A stretch of DNA of 64,000 bases from Blastocatellia bacterium. GTDB lineage: Bacteria > Acidobacteriota > Blastocatellia > HR10. The translations under genes were made by a program, and so were the position numbers. The stretch covers positions 1-64,000 of the forward strand of contig JANWYV010000004.1 in the NCBI GenBank assembly GCA_025055075.1. Direction: 5' to 3'. Positions 19,215-27,424 of the stretch are shown one piece after another. The notes under the pieces are model-generated. The model saw only the letters and a program-made list of their open reading frames with translations. It was not told the origin of the DNA and did no database searches. The number at the start of each line of letters is the position of its first letter. Position 1 is the stretch's first letter.

Positions 19215-19616
19215 ATGAGTACGGTCCTCATCGAGAAGCGCGCCCCGATCTCTCACGGGCGAACCGATCTGCGCAAACGCAAGCCGAAACTCCTGGCTGT
19301 CATCAACGAGAATTGCACCGGATGCGCGGGCACGCCCGTGTGCGTCGAATATTGCCCGGTCGAGGCCTGTATGTTCTGGGTGCCCGATGAAGAACATCCG
19401 CCCTTCGGGCGCATCGAGGTGGATAAAACACTGTGCATCGGCTGCGCCAAATGCACGAGCAAAGGTCCCGATGGCACCTTCCTGGATGGTTGCCCCTGGG
19501 ACGCCATTGATATGGTCCCGACCGAAGAGTGGGAGCGTCGTCGCGGGGTGAAATTGCCGGACACTCCGGATCGTCCGCCGACGGAGTGGGGCGTCGTCCC
19601 GAGCGAATACGTCTAG
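19215..19616 (+). CDS. Dicluster ferredoxin with an insertion in the second cluster motif
   Basis: A 133-aa low-potential electron carrier. The first motif is C-x2-C-x5-C-x3-CP (CTGC...CVEYCP). The second reads CIGCAKC followed by 12 residues before CP, longer than the usual three, so the second cluster loop is enlarged. A charged N-terminal extension (RTDLRKRKPK) and a C-terminal tail of about 40 residues flank the core. GGAGGAGGT precedes the ATG at 19215. The uracil-DNA glycosylase gene begins 4 bp after its stop, and both products contain iron-sulfur clusters. Confidence 0.82.
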   Translation: MSTVLIEKRAPISHGRTDLRKRKPKLLAVINENCTGCAGTPVCVEYCPVEACMFWVPDEEHPPFGRIEVDKTLCIGCAKCTSKGPDGTFLDGCPWDAIDMVPTEEWERRRGVKLPDTPDRPPTEWGVVPSEYV

Positions 19617-19619
19617 GCG

Positions 19620-20381
19620 ATGACCGATCTCGCTCTCTCGGCGTCGAAACTGGCCGAGCTGCACGCGGAGATCATCGCGTGCCGGCGTTGTCCCCGCTTG
19701 GTGTGGTGGCGCGAAGAAGTCGCGCGCCGCAAACCCAAACGCTACCGGGAATGGGAGTATTGGGCCCGACCCGTACCCGGCTTCGGCGATCCCGCTGCTC
19801 GACTCCTCATCGTCGGACTCGCCCCGGCTGCTCATGGCGCGAACCGCACCGGGCGCATGTTCACGGGCGATCGGAGTGGAGATTGGCTCTACCGCGCTCT
19901 TCACCGCTTCGGCTTCGCCGATCGCCCGGAGTCCCGATGGCGGGATGATGGCCTCCAACTGCGCGACTGTTACATCACGGCCGCGCTCCGATGCGCCCCT
20001 CCACAGAATACACCCAGGCCGGAGGAATTGCAGAATTGCCGCCCCTTCCTCGAACGCGAATGGGTGCTGCTCAGAAACATACGCGTGATCATCGCCCTAG
20101 GACAGATCGCCTATGCGACCCTCCTCAAGGTCTTCCGCACCACCCATGCTCCGGAAGCGAAAGCGCCTCGCTCGTTCCCACGCTTTCGACACGGATTGGA
20201 GCTGGTCTTGACCCCAACGATGACGCTTTTGGCCTCATTTCACCCGAGCCAGCAAAATACCTTCACGGGGAAACTCACCGAGCCGATGTTCGAGGCGATC
20301 TTCCGTCGAGCCCGCGAGCTGGTGGAGGCGCGAGGAATCCACTTTCCTCCCGGCTGGCACGAAGAGGGGTACACGCCTTGA
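19620..20381 (+). CDS. udgB: Family 5 uracil-DNA glycosylase (UdgB)
   Basis: Removes uracil, and in this family also hypoxanthine and other damaged bases, from DNA. The 253-aa protein shows the family 5 motif GLAPAAHGANRTGRMFTGD (about residues 62-80), where motif A lacks the usual Asp/Asn general base, and motif HPSQQNTFTG (about 202-211). Cysteines at IIACRRC and later CAPPQN/NCRPF fit the family's [4Fe-4S] cluster. The enzyme is typical of thermophiles and Actinobacteria. Its stop codon overlaps the -35 box of the next promoter. Confidence 0.9.
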   Translation: MTDLALSASKLAELHAEIIACRRCPRLVWWREEVARRKPKRYREWEYWARPVPGFGDPAARLLIVGLAPAAHGANRTGRMFTGDRSGDWLYRALHRFGFADRPESRWRDDGLQLRDCYITAALRCAPPQNTPRPEELQNCRPFLEREWVLLRNIRVIIALGQIAYATLLKVFRTTHAPEAKAPRSFPRFRHGLELVLTPTMTLLASFHPSQQNTFTGKLTEPMFEAIFRRARELVEARGIHFPPGWHEEGYTP

Positions 20382-20406
20382 CCCATTCCCGCGCTCTCCT
20401 TAAAAT
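20378..20406 (+). promoter_or_regulatory. Predicted promoter of the GT4-GH130 locus
   Basis: TTGACC, a 17-bp spacer and TAAAAT. The -35 box incorporates the TGA stop of the uracil-DNA glycosylase gene. Transcription would begin near 20413, leaving a leader of about 56 bases before the ATG at 20469. Confidence 0.6.
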
Positions 20407-20468
20407 GTTTTCGTAGCATCTCGCTCGATGGGAGGAACACTCTTACGGCTTCTACTCGTGGCACCAAA

Positions 20469-22790
20469 ATGCGCAGAAGGGGGCGGAGACGTCTGAAGAT
20501 TTGCTTCATCAGCACGTATCCGCCGCGTGAGTGCGGGATCGCGACGTTCACCTATGATCTCTGCCACGCGATCATCGAGAACCACGCGAACGTTCACGCA
20601 TCGGTCATCGCCATGACCGATACGCCGGAGGGTTACGATTATCCCCCTGAAGTGGTCTTCGAGATTCGGCACAATCGCCTGAGCGATTATCGGCTGGCCG
20701 CCGAATACACGAACCTCTCCGGCGCCGACGTCCTCTGCCTGCAACACGAATTCGGGATCTTCGGCGGACAACAGGGCCGATACATCCTCGACTTCCTGGA
20801 GTCGCTTCGAAAGCCGATCGTGACGACATTGCACACGATCCTTTTCAATCCTCCACCGGGATATCGAGAGGTTCTCACCGAGATCGCTTGCGCTTCGGAT
20901 CATCTCGTCGTGATGAACAGCAAAGCCATTCCTGTCCTTCGGGATGTTTACGGCGTCAGCGAGGAGAAAGTCAGCCTCATTCATCATGGCGTTCCGAACG
21001 TCCCCTTCGTGGATCCCAACTACTACAAGGATAAGTTCGGCGTCGAAGGGCGACTGGTCCTGCTCACCTTCGGCCTCTTGAACCGGAACAAGGGGATCGA
21101 GATGGTGTTGGAGGCCTTGCCGGAGGTCATCGCTCGACATCCCGAAGTCGTCTACATCGTACTTGGAGCTACGCATCCGGTCGTGAGGCGGAAAGAGGGC
21201 GAAGAGTATCGCCTCTGGCTCCAGCGACGCGTGCAACAGCTCGGGCTGGAGGAACACGTCCTCTTCTTCAATCGGTACGTGGAACTGAGCGAGCTCTGCG
21301 AGTTCATCGGGGCGTGCGACATCTACATCACGCCATACCAATCCAAAGAGCAGATCGTCAGCGGAACGCTCGCATATGCCGTCGGCATGGGGAAGGCCGT
21401 TATCTCGACACCGTACTACTATGCTGAGGAATTGCTCGCTGAGAATCGCGGGCGACTCGTGGAGTTCGGCGACGTCGCGGGTTTGCGCGAAGCCCTTCTG
21501 GAATTGATCGAGAACGAAGCCCTGCGGCACCAGATGCGCAAGCGCGCGTATGAGTTCGGCCGGCAGATGATCTGGTCCGAGGTCGGCGCTCAGTATCTGA
21601 CGCTCTTTGAGCGCATCTCCGCATATGCGCCATCCAAAGCCGTCACGCTCTCTTTGCATAAAGCCTTCAGCGCTGGTTACGAGCTGCCGGAGATCAAGCT
21701 CGATCACCTGATCCGTTTGACCGATGACACGGGACTGATCCAACACGCCACCTATGGCATTCCAGATCGGCGCTACGGGTATTCGACCGACGATGTCGGC
21801 CGCGCGTTAGTCGTGACGTTGCGGCACTATCATCAGTTCGGAGATGAGGCAGCGCTCTCTTTGGCTGTGCGTTACCTGAGCTTCCTTCACTACGCGCAAC
21901 TCCCGAACGGGCACTTTCACAACTTCATGGATTATTCGCGCCGTTTCAGCGATAACGTGGGAACGGAGGATACGCTCGGGCGCGCTCTTTGGGGGCTGGG
22001 CGTCGCTATCGCCTACAGCCCGAATGAAGGGATGCGTGCGCTGGCCCGCGAGATGTTCGAACGAGCCTTCCCACAGATCACCCTGAGGCATCCGCGGGCG
22101 ATTGCTTACACGATCTGCGGTCTCTATAACTTCCTCCGGCGCTATGACGGAGCGGCACAAGTGCGTCGCCGAGTAGCGGAACTGGCGACGCAACTTCTGG
22201 AGTTGTACGCCCAAAATCGGGCGGAGGACTGGCTGTGGTTCCACGAGGCGTTGACCTATGGGAACGCGAAGATCCCCCATGCCCTGCTTTTGGCCTATCG
22301 GGCGACGGGAGAAGAGGAGTTCAAGAAGGTCGGTCTCGAATCCCTTGATTTCCTGATCGCGCAAACCTATCGCAACGACTACTTCGACTTCATCGGAAAC
22401 CAGGGATGGTATCGGCGCGGCGGCGAACGGGCGATCTTCAGCCAACAGCCCATTGAGGCCGGATATACGGCCGAAGCCTGCCTGACGGCCTTTGAGCTCA
22501 CGCAAGAGCAGCGGTACCTACAATTGGCGCGGGCAGCGGCCGAATGGCTACTGGGGCGAAATCGGCTCGGGGCACGCCTCTATGACTTGAGCACGGGCGC
22601 CTGCGCCGATGGGTTGGAACCACAAGGTCCGAGTCTGAATCAGGGGGCGGAGTCGACGATCTGCTGCATGCTGGCCTTCTTGACCGTCGCGCAGCAAGAA
22701 GCCCAGCAGACCGAACGTCGGGGAACGCTCAGTAGAGCGCAGCTCTCGGCGGCCGTGAGCGCGGAGGAGCGAACACCAACCTTCGAGTGA
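20469..22790 (+). CDS. GT4 glycosyltransferase fused to an (alpha/alpha)6-barrel domain
   Basis: A 773-aa two-domain protein. Residues about 8-390 form a GT-B, GT4-type transferase (FISTYPPRECGIATF, LQHEFGIFGG, LTFGLLNRNKGIEM). Its donor loop reads EQIVSGTLAYAVGMGKAVIST in place of the usual E-x7-E loop, as in a mannosyltransferase-like subgroup. Residues about 410-740 are helical with repeating Trp/Tyr-rich hairpins (YGYSTDDVGRAL, WGLGVAIAYS, DWLWFHEALTYGNAKIPHAL, EAGYTAEACL), resembling six-hairpin epimerase or glycosidase barrels. It is probably cytoplasmic. It heads a same-strand cluster with two GH130 proteins and may couple synthesis of a mannoside with its remodelling; the product is unknown. 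Confidence 0.8.
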   Translation: MRRRGRRRLKICFISTYPPRECGIATFTYDLCHAIIENHANVHASVIAMTDTPEGYDYPPEVVFEIRHNRLSDYRLAAEYTNLSGADVLCLQHEFGIFGGQQGRYILDFLESLRKPIVTTLHTILFNPPPGYREVLTEIACASDHLVVMNSKAIPVLRDVYGVSEEKVSLIHHGVPNVPFVDPNYYKDKFGVEGRLVLLTFGLLNRNKGIEMVLEALPEVIARHPEVVYIVLGATHPVVRRKEGEEYRLWLQRRVQQLGLEEHVLFFNRYVELSELCEFIGACDIYITPYQSKEQIVSGTLAYAVGMGKAVISTPYYYAEELLAENRGRLVEFGDVAGLREALLELIENEALRHQMRKRAYEFGRQMIWSEVGAQYLTLFERISAYAPSKAVTLSLHKAFSAGYELPEIKLDHLIRLTDDTGLIQHATYGIPDRRYGYSTDDVGRALVVTLRHYHQFGDEAALSLAVRYLSFLHYAQLPNGHFHNFMDYSRRFSDNVGTEDTLGRALWGLGVAIAYSPNEGMRALAREMFERAFPQITLRHPRAIAYTICGLYNFLRRYDGAAQVRRRVAELATQLLELYAQNRAEDWLWFHEALTYGNAKIPHALLLAYRATGEEEFKKVGLESLDFLIAQTYRNDYFDFIGNQGWYRRGGERAIFSQQPIEAGYTAEACLTAFELTQEQRYLQLARAAAEWLLGRNRLGARLYDLSTGACADGLEPQGPSLNQGAESTICCMLAFLTVAQQEAQQTERRGTLSRAQLSAAVSAEERTPTFE

Positions 22791-22794
22791 AAGC

Positions 22795-23757
22795 ATGGAA
22801 TGGCGGGCCCCATCGTTGCTCTTTCGCCGGTATGAAGGGAACCCGATCCTCACCCCGGCGGATTGGCCCTATCCGGTCAATGCCGTCTTCAATCCGGGAG
22901 CCATCGAGCACGAAGGGGAGACGCTGCTGCTCGTGCGCGTTGAAGATCTCCGCGGCTTCTCCCACTTGACCCTTGCTCGAAGCCGAGATGGACGGACTAA
23001 CTGGCGGATTGAGCCCCGACCGACACTCGAACCCGATCCGCGCTACAAGGAGGAATGCTGGGGGATCGAGGACCCACGCATCATCTGGCTCGCCGATCAG
23101 GAACAATACGCCATCACCTACGTCTCGTTCTCGCGCGGCGGGCCGCTCATCTCTCTCGCGCTGACCCGGGACTTCCGCCAATTCGAGCGCATCGGGCCGC
23201 TCCTGCCGCCGGAGGACAAAGACGCTTCGCTCTTCCCCCGCCGAATTCGCGACCGATATGTCTTGTTGCACCGGCCGATCATTCGGGGAGAAGCGCACAT
23301 TTGGATCTCCACCTCACCTGATCTGCGCTATTGGGGCGAGCATCAAATCGTGATCCCTGCTCGCCCCGGATGGTGGGACTCGCACCGGGTAGGGCTTGGC
23401 CCTCCGCCGATCGAGACGTCGGAGGGCTGGCTCATCATTTACCACGGCGTGCGGGTGACAGCCTCCGGCAGCCTCTACCGTGTCGGTCTCGCGCTGCTGG
23501 ATCTGGACTATCCGTGGCGCCTCGTTCGTCGCACCGAGAATTGGGTCTTCGCGCCGCAAGAGAGCTACGAACGGCATGGCGACGTCCCGGGCGTCGTCTT
23601 TCCGACGGGAGCCATCGTCGAACGCGAGACAGGCCAATTGCGCCTTTACTACGGCGCAGCGGACACAACGGTGTGCCTGGCTTTGGCGCCCCTCGACGAA
23701 GTCCTGGACTACTTGAAGCGCTGCCCTGCAGAAGCTTCTTCGGAAGCTCCATGCTGA
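22795..23757 (+). CDS. GH130-family glycoside phosphorylase-like protein (first copy)
   Basis: A 320-aa five-bladed beta-propeller of family GH130, whose characterised members phosphorolyse beta-mannosides such as mannosyl-glucose or mannobiose to mannose-1-phosphate. Typical blocks are YEGNPILTPADWPYPVNAVFNPG, LLLVRVEDLRGFSHL, WGIEDPRI with the catalytic Asp, PPEDKDASLFP, GWLIIYHGVR and LRLYYGAADT. There is no signal peptide, so it acts inside the cell. It starts 4 bp after the GT4 fusion stop and has a paralogue immediately downstream. The exact substrate and whether it is a phosphorylase or a hydrolase are open. Confidence 0.88.
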   Translation: MEWRAPSLLFRRYEGNPILTPADWPYPVNAVFNPGAIEHEGETLLLVRVEDLRGFSHLTLARSRDGRTNWRIEPRPTLEPDPRYKEECWGIEDPRIIWLADQEQYAITYVSFSRGGPLISLALTRDFRQFERIGPLLPPEDKDASLFPRRIRDRYVLLHRPIIRGEAHIWISTSPDLRYWGEHQIVIPARPGWWDSHRVGLGPPPIETSEGWLIIYHGVRVTASGSLYRVGLALLDLDYPWRLVRRTENWVFAPQESYERHGDVPGVVFPTGAIVERETGQLRLYYGAADTTVCLALAPLDEVLDYLKRCPAEASSEAPC

Positions 23758-23889
23758 GGATGCTCTCTCTGAGTGACCATCGCGAACTCCTCCGACAGCA
23801 TCTAAATCGGTCGCGTAAGGAGCGATCACGCGATCGTTCGAGCTCACAGAGCGAGCGACCATTCAATCCACGTGCTGGAGGGATGGCGC

Positions 23890-24843
23890 ATGAAGAAGAA
23901 CAAGTTTCGAGAGCTCTTGCGACGCTACGAAGGCAATCCGATTCTGACGACGGCCGACTGGCCTTATCCGGCCAACAGTGTCTTCAACGCCGGAGCGACG
24001 CTTCTACCGAACGGCGAGACGCTCCTTTTGGTCCGCGTCGAAGATCGGCGGGGCATCTCGCACCTGACCGTTGCCCGCAGCCAAGACGGGATCACGAACT
24101 GGCAGATTGATCCGCAGCCCACGTTTCCCCCTGATCCGGAGCGATATCCCGAAGAGATATGGGGGATTGAGGATCCCCGCATCACTTGGATCGAGGAGTT
24201 GGAGCGGTACGCGATCACTTACACCGCCTTCTCGACGAGCGGACCGCTCGTCTCCCTGGCCTTGACGCGGGACTTCCGGGTCTTTGAGCGCCGAGGGGTG
24301 ATCATGCCTCCAGAAGACAAAGACGCTGCGCTCTTCCCCCGGCGGTTCCGCGGCCGATGGGCGCTCATCCATCGCCCCATCTCCACCTATCCGACCAGTC
24401 GGGCGAATATTTGGATTTCCTTCTCGCCGGACCTCAAGCATTGGGGGGACCACACGGTCTTGCTCGAAGCCCGACAAGGAGCCTGGTGGGATGCGAACAA
24501 GATCGGTCTCTCCCCTCCCCCGATCGAGACGCCCGAGGGCTGGCTCATCATTTATCACGGCGTGCGTATGACCCCGGCCGGATGTCTCTATCGGCTCGGC
24601 CTCGCCCTGCTCGACCTCGAGGATCCCCGCCGTGTCATCCGTCGGAGCGACGAATGGATCTTCGGTCCCGATGCCCCGTATGAGCGCGTGGGCGATGTGG
24701 CCGATGTCGTCTTCCCCTGCGGGGCGATCCTCGATCCCAAGACGGGGGAGTTACGCCTCTACTACGGTGCCGCGGACACCTCGATTGCCTTGGCTATTGG
24801 CCAGGTGCGAGAGATGCTCGCCTGGCTTCTCCGAGGAGGATGA
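23890..24843 (+). CDS. GH130-family glycoside phosphorylase-like protein (second copy)
   Basis: A 317-aa paralogue of the preceding protein, alignable along its whole length and keeping the same blocks (YEGNPILTTADWPYP, WGIEDPRITW with the catalytic Asp, PPEDKDAALFPRR, LRLYYGAADTS). Differences are clustered in a Tyr-Pro-Thr insertion after LIHRPIS and around ARQGAWWDANKIGLS, near where acceptor specificity should lie. A 132-bp gap separates the two copies. ATG 23890 is chosen because GGAGGG lies 8 bases upstream. Two copies imply two related mannosides or a hetero-oligomer; both are inference. Confidence 0.88.
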   Translation: MKKNKFRELLRRYEGNPILTTADWPYPANSVFNAGATLLPNGETLLLVRVEDRRGISHLTVARSQDGITNWQIDPQPTFPPDPERYPEEIWGIEDPRITWIEELERYAITYTAFSTSGPLVSLALTRDFRVFERRGVIMPPEDKDAALFPRRFRGRWALIHRPISTYPTSRANIWISFSPDLKHWGDHTVLLEARQGAWWDANKIGLSPPPIETPEGWLIIYHGVRMTPAGCLYRLGLALLDLEDPRRVIRRSDEWIFGPDAPYERVGDVADVVFPCGAILDPKTGELRLYYGAADTSIALAIGQVREMLAWLLRGG

Positions 24844-24845
24844 GG

Positions 24846-25877
24846 ATGCGTATCGCGATGTTGGCTCCAATCTCTTGGCGCGTTCCCCCGCGGCACTACG
24901 GCCCGTGGGAACGCGTCGTCTCGCTTCTGACCGAAGGTTTAGTCCAACGCGGCGTGGATGTCACGCTGTTTGCGACGGCTGATTCGATCACGCGAGCGCG
25001 CCTTGTGGCCGTCTGTCCCCGCCCCTATTCGGAGGATCCGACGCTCGATCCCAAGGTCTGGGAGTGCCTGCACATCTCGGCCGTCTTCGAGCGCGCCGAT
25101 GAATTCGATCTCATCCACAACCACTTCGATTTCCTCCCACTGACTTATAGCGGACTGGTGCGCACCCCTGTTCTGACGACGATCCACGGCTTCTCCTCCG
25201 AACGCATATTGCCCGTGTACGAGAAATACAACGGGCGCACATACTACGTGGCCATCAGCGAGGCGGACCGTCGTCCCCAACTCACCTATGTCGCGACGAT
25301 CCATCATGGCATCCCGCTTGAAGAGTTCACCCTGCGACGCGAGCCTGGCGAATATCTGCTCTTTTTTGGCCGCATCCATCATGAGAAAGGCACGGCCGAA
25401 GCCATCGAGGTCGCTCGACGAGTCGGCCTGCCGCTCATCATCGCCGGGATCATTCAAGATCACTCCTATTTCGAGCGCGCGGTCGCTCCTCACCTGAACG
25501 ATCGAATCCGCTATATTGGTTCGGTCGGACCCGACCGTCGAGATGAGGTTCTCGGTCGCGCGCTGGCCTTACTCCATCTCATCAACTTCGAGGAACCTTT
25601 CGGCCTGAGCATGATCGAAGCCATGGCCTGTGGGACACCGGTCATCGCTCGGGGACGCGGCGCCGTTCCGGAGATTGTCCGGCACGGCGAGACCGGGTTC
25701 ATCGTAGATACGCTCGAAGAGGCTATCGAAGCCGTTCGGCGCGCGCCCGAACTCAACCGCGAGCGCATTCGGCAGCACGTCGCCGAGCACTTCAGTCAGG
25801 ATCGCATGGTGGAGGAATACCTGCGCGTCTACGAAACGATCCTCGGGCAATCCGGTTCGCACGGAGCGAGGCGATGA
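24846..25877 (+). CDS. GT4 glycosyltransferase
   Basis: A 343-aa GT-B, group 1 transferase. The N-terminal MRIAMLAPISWRVPP and HYGPWERVVSLLTEGL, the central LLFFGRIHHEKGTAEAIEVAR and the donor loop EPFGLSMIEAMACGTPVIA are typical of retaining GT4 enzymes. An ATG at 24840 overlaps the previous stop, but the ATG at 24846 has GGAGG at proper spacing and gives the usual MRIA start. The following glycosidase begins inside its stop codon (ATGA). It is probably the second sugar-transfer step of this cluster; donor sugar unknown. Confidence 0.86.
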   Translation: MRIAMLAPISWRVPPRHYGPWERVVSLLTEGLVQRGVDVTLFATADSITRARLVAVCPRPYSEDPTLDPKVWECLHISAVFERADEFDLIHNHFDFLPLTYSGLVRTPVLTTIHGFSSERILPVYEKYNGRTYYVAISEADRRPQLTYVATIHHGIPLEEFTLRREPGEYLLFFGRIHHEKGTAEAIEVARRVGLPLIIAGIIQDHSYFERAVAPHLNDRIRYIGSVGPDRRDEVLGRALALLHLINFEEPFGLSMIEAMACGTPVIARGRGAVPEIVRHGETGFIVDTLEEAIEAVRRAPELNRERIRQHVAEHFSQDRMVEEYLRVYETILGQSGSHGARR

Positions 25878-27079
25878 ACGATGAGATCTTCCGACTCGGC
25901 ATCAACTATTGGCCCGCGCATCGGGCCATGTTCTGGTGGCGGGAGTTCGAGGTCGAAGAGGTCGAACGCGATTTCGAGCGCCTTCGAGAAGCGGGCTTCG
26001 ATCTGGTGCGCGTATTCCTGCTCTGGGAAGAGTTTCAGCCGGAACCGGATCGGATCGCCTCGGAAACGATCGAACGGTTGCGCGCGGTTGCGGATCTGGC
26101 CGCGCGCGCTCGACTACAACTGCTGCCCACGTTCTTCACCGGCCACATGAGTGGCGCCAATTGGCTGCCCGCGTGGGCATGCGAACCGAGCGAGGCACCG
26201 ACGCGCTTTCGCACCATCGTGAGCGGTCGCGTCCTCCACGCGCGCCCGAGGAATTGGTATGCGGATCCCGAGCTGATCGAGGCTCAAGCTCGTCTCGTCC
26301 GCGAAGTGGTGCGCGCGCTTGGCACGCATCCAGCCCTCTGGGGATGGGACTTGGGGAATGAGCCCTCCAATTGCGTGATCCCCCCTTCGCACGAACACGG
26401 GCTCGCTTGGCTCGAACGCATGGTCGCGGAAATTCGCGCCGCCGGTTCGATGCATCCGATTACTCTTGGCCTTCACATGGAGGATCTCGAAGAGGACCGA
26501 CGTCTGGGTCCCGCCGAAGTCGCGCGCGCTTGCGATTTGCTCGCGATGCATGGTTATCCGGTCTATGCCGAATGGGCGGAGGGGCCAACGGACGCTCAGC
26601 TTCTCCCCTTCCTCGGCTTGCTGACACGTTGGTTGGGCGGTGGCCGAGACCTCTTATTCGAGGAATTCGGCGCGCCCACGCGTCCCCTTCAGACGGAGAT
26701 TCCGTCGCGCATCCCTTTTCTCAGCGAGGATGACGCGGCCCGATTCACGCAAGAGGCTCTGGCTCTGCTGCATCATTTCGGATTCGCGGGCGCACTGCTG
26801 TGGTGTTACAGCGATTACGCGCCCGCGCTGTGGGACCATCCGCCGTTTGACGAGGCTCCTCATGAACGTTTCTTCGGCCTCTGGCGCGCCGATGGGACTC
26901 CGAAGCCCGTCGTTGACGTGGTCCGAACATGGAGCGGCCTCCCTCGCCATGCTCCTCATCGGGACTTCACATGGATAGATATCGCTCCAGAAGAATTTTT
27001 CAAGAGCCCTCGCCTCCACCTCCCTCGCCTGTACGACCGCTTTCGCCGGGAAGGTACGTCGGCTACTCTCCCAACATGA
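25874..27079 (+). CDS. GH5-like (beta/alpha)8-barrel glycoside hydrolase
   Basis: A 401-aa clan GH-A type enzyme. The predicted acid/base is the Glu of WDLGNEPSN (about residue 162) and the nucleophile the Glu of LLFEEFGAP (about 262), the 100-residue spacing expected for retaining GH-A barrels; LRAVADLAARARLQLLPTFFTGH is the third-strand region. No signal peptide, so it is intracellular or peripherally located. Neighbouring GH130 proteins make a beta-mannosidase or mannanase-type activity attractive, but glucosidase activity is equally compatible. Its start overlaps the preceding GT4 stop by 4 bp. Confidence 0.82.
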   Translation: MNDEIFRLGINYWPAHRAMFWWREFEVEEVERDFERLREAGFDLVRVFLLWEEFQPEPDRIASETIERLRAVADLAARARLQLLPTFFTGHMSGANWLPAWACEPSEAPTRFRTIVSGRVLHARPRNWYADPELIEAQARLVREVVRALGTHPALWGWDLGNEPSNCVIPPSHEHGLAWLERMVAEIRAAGSMHPITLGLHMEDLEEDRRLGPAEVARACDLLAMHGYPVYAEWAEGPTDAQLLPFLGLLTRWLGGGRDLLFEEFGAPTRPLQTEIPSRIPFLSEDDAARFTQEALALLHHFGFAGALLWCYSDYAPALWDHPPFDEAPHERFFGLWRADGTPKPVVDVVRTWSGLPRHAPHRDFTWIDIAPEEFFKSPRLHLPRLYDRFRREGTSATLPT

Positions 27080-27424
27080 GCTGAAGAGAGGACTGGATGC
27101 CGCGCCTTCCAAGAGCGCGCGTCGCCGGTTCCTCCTCAACATCGCCACATCAGGTCTTGCGCCCGAATCGGCGGTCCTCTCCGGAGCTCATCGCCTGGAA
27201 ACGCGAGTCGGCGAAATCGCGGTATGGAGGTGGCTCGCAAAGGGTGAAACCGGCGCGGGATCGCCTCAACGGATTTGATCTCGGCGCGTCATGCGCGGAG
27301 CCACTCCGAGCGAATGCCCGAACCAAATCGGCACTGAGCGCTTGGGGACTATGCGCGCTGGGCGACATCGTGATTTGAGAGATTCGAGGTGATCTCGTCC
27401 TCGCCCGAATACGCATGCGCGCGC
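27080..27424. other. 345-bp convergent intergenic region without a confident gene
   Basis: It lies between the GH5-like gene and an opposing GT4 gene. One plus-strand frame without a start codon (about 27063-27278) contains a twin-arginine-like run, ARRRFLLNIATSGLA, followed by a short unrecognised tail. This may be a gene remnant or chance. No terminator hairpin or RNA gene was identified. Confidence 0.35.

Noticed and set aside
23758-23889. Palindromic-looking GATC/CGATCG-rich stretch between the two GH130 genes as a possible regulatory site
   Set aside because: The arms are short and such GATCG-type words are frequent throughout this high-GC sequence; no promoter hexamers accompany it.
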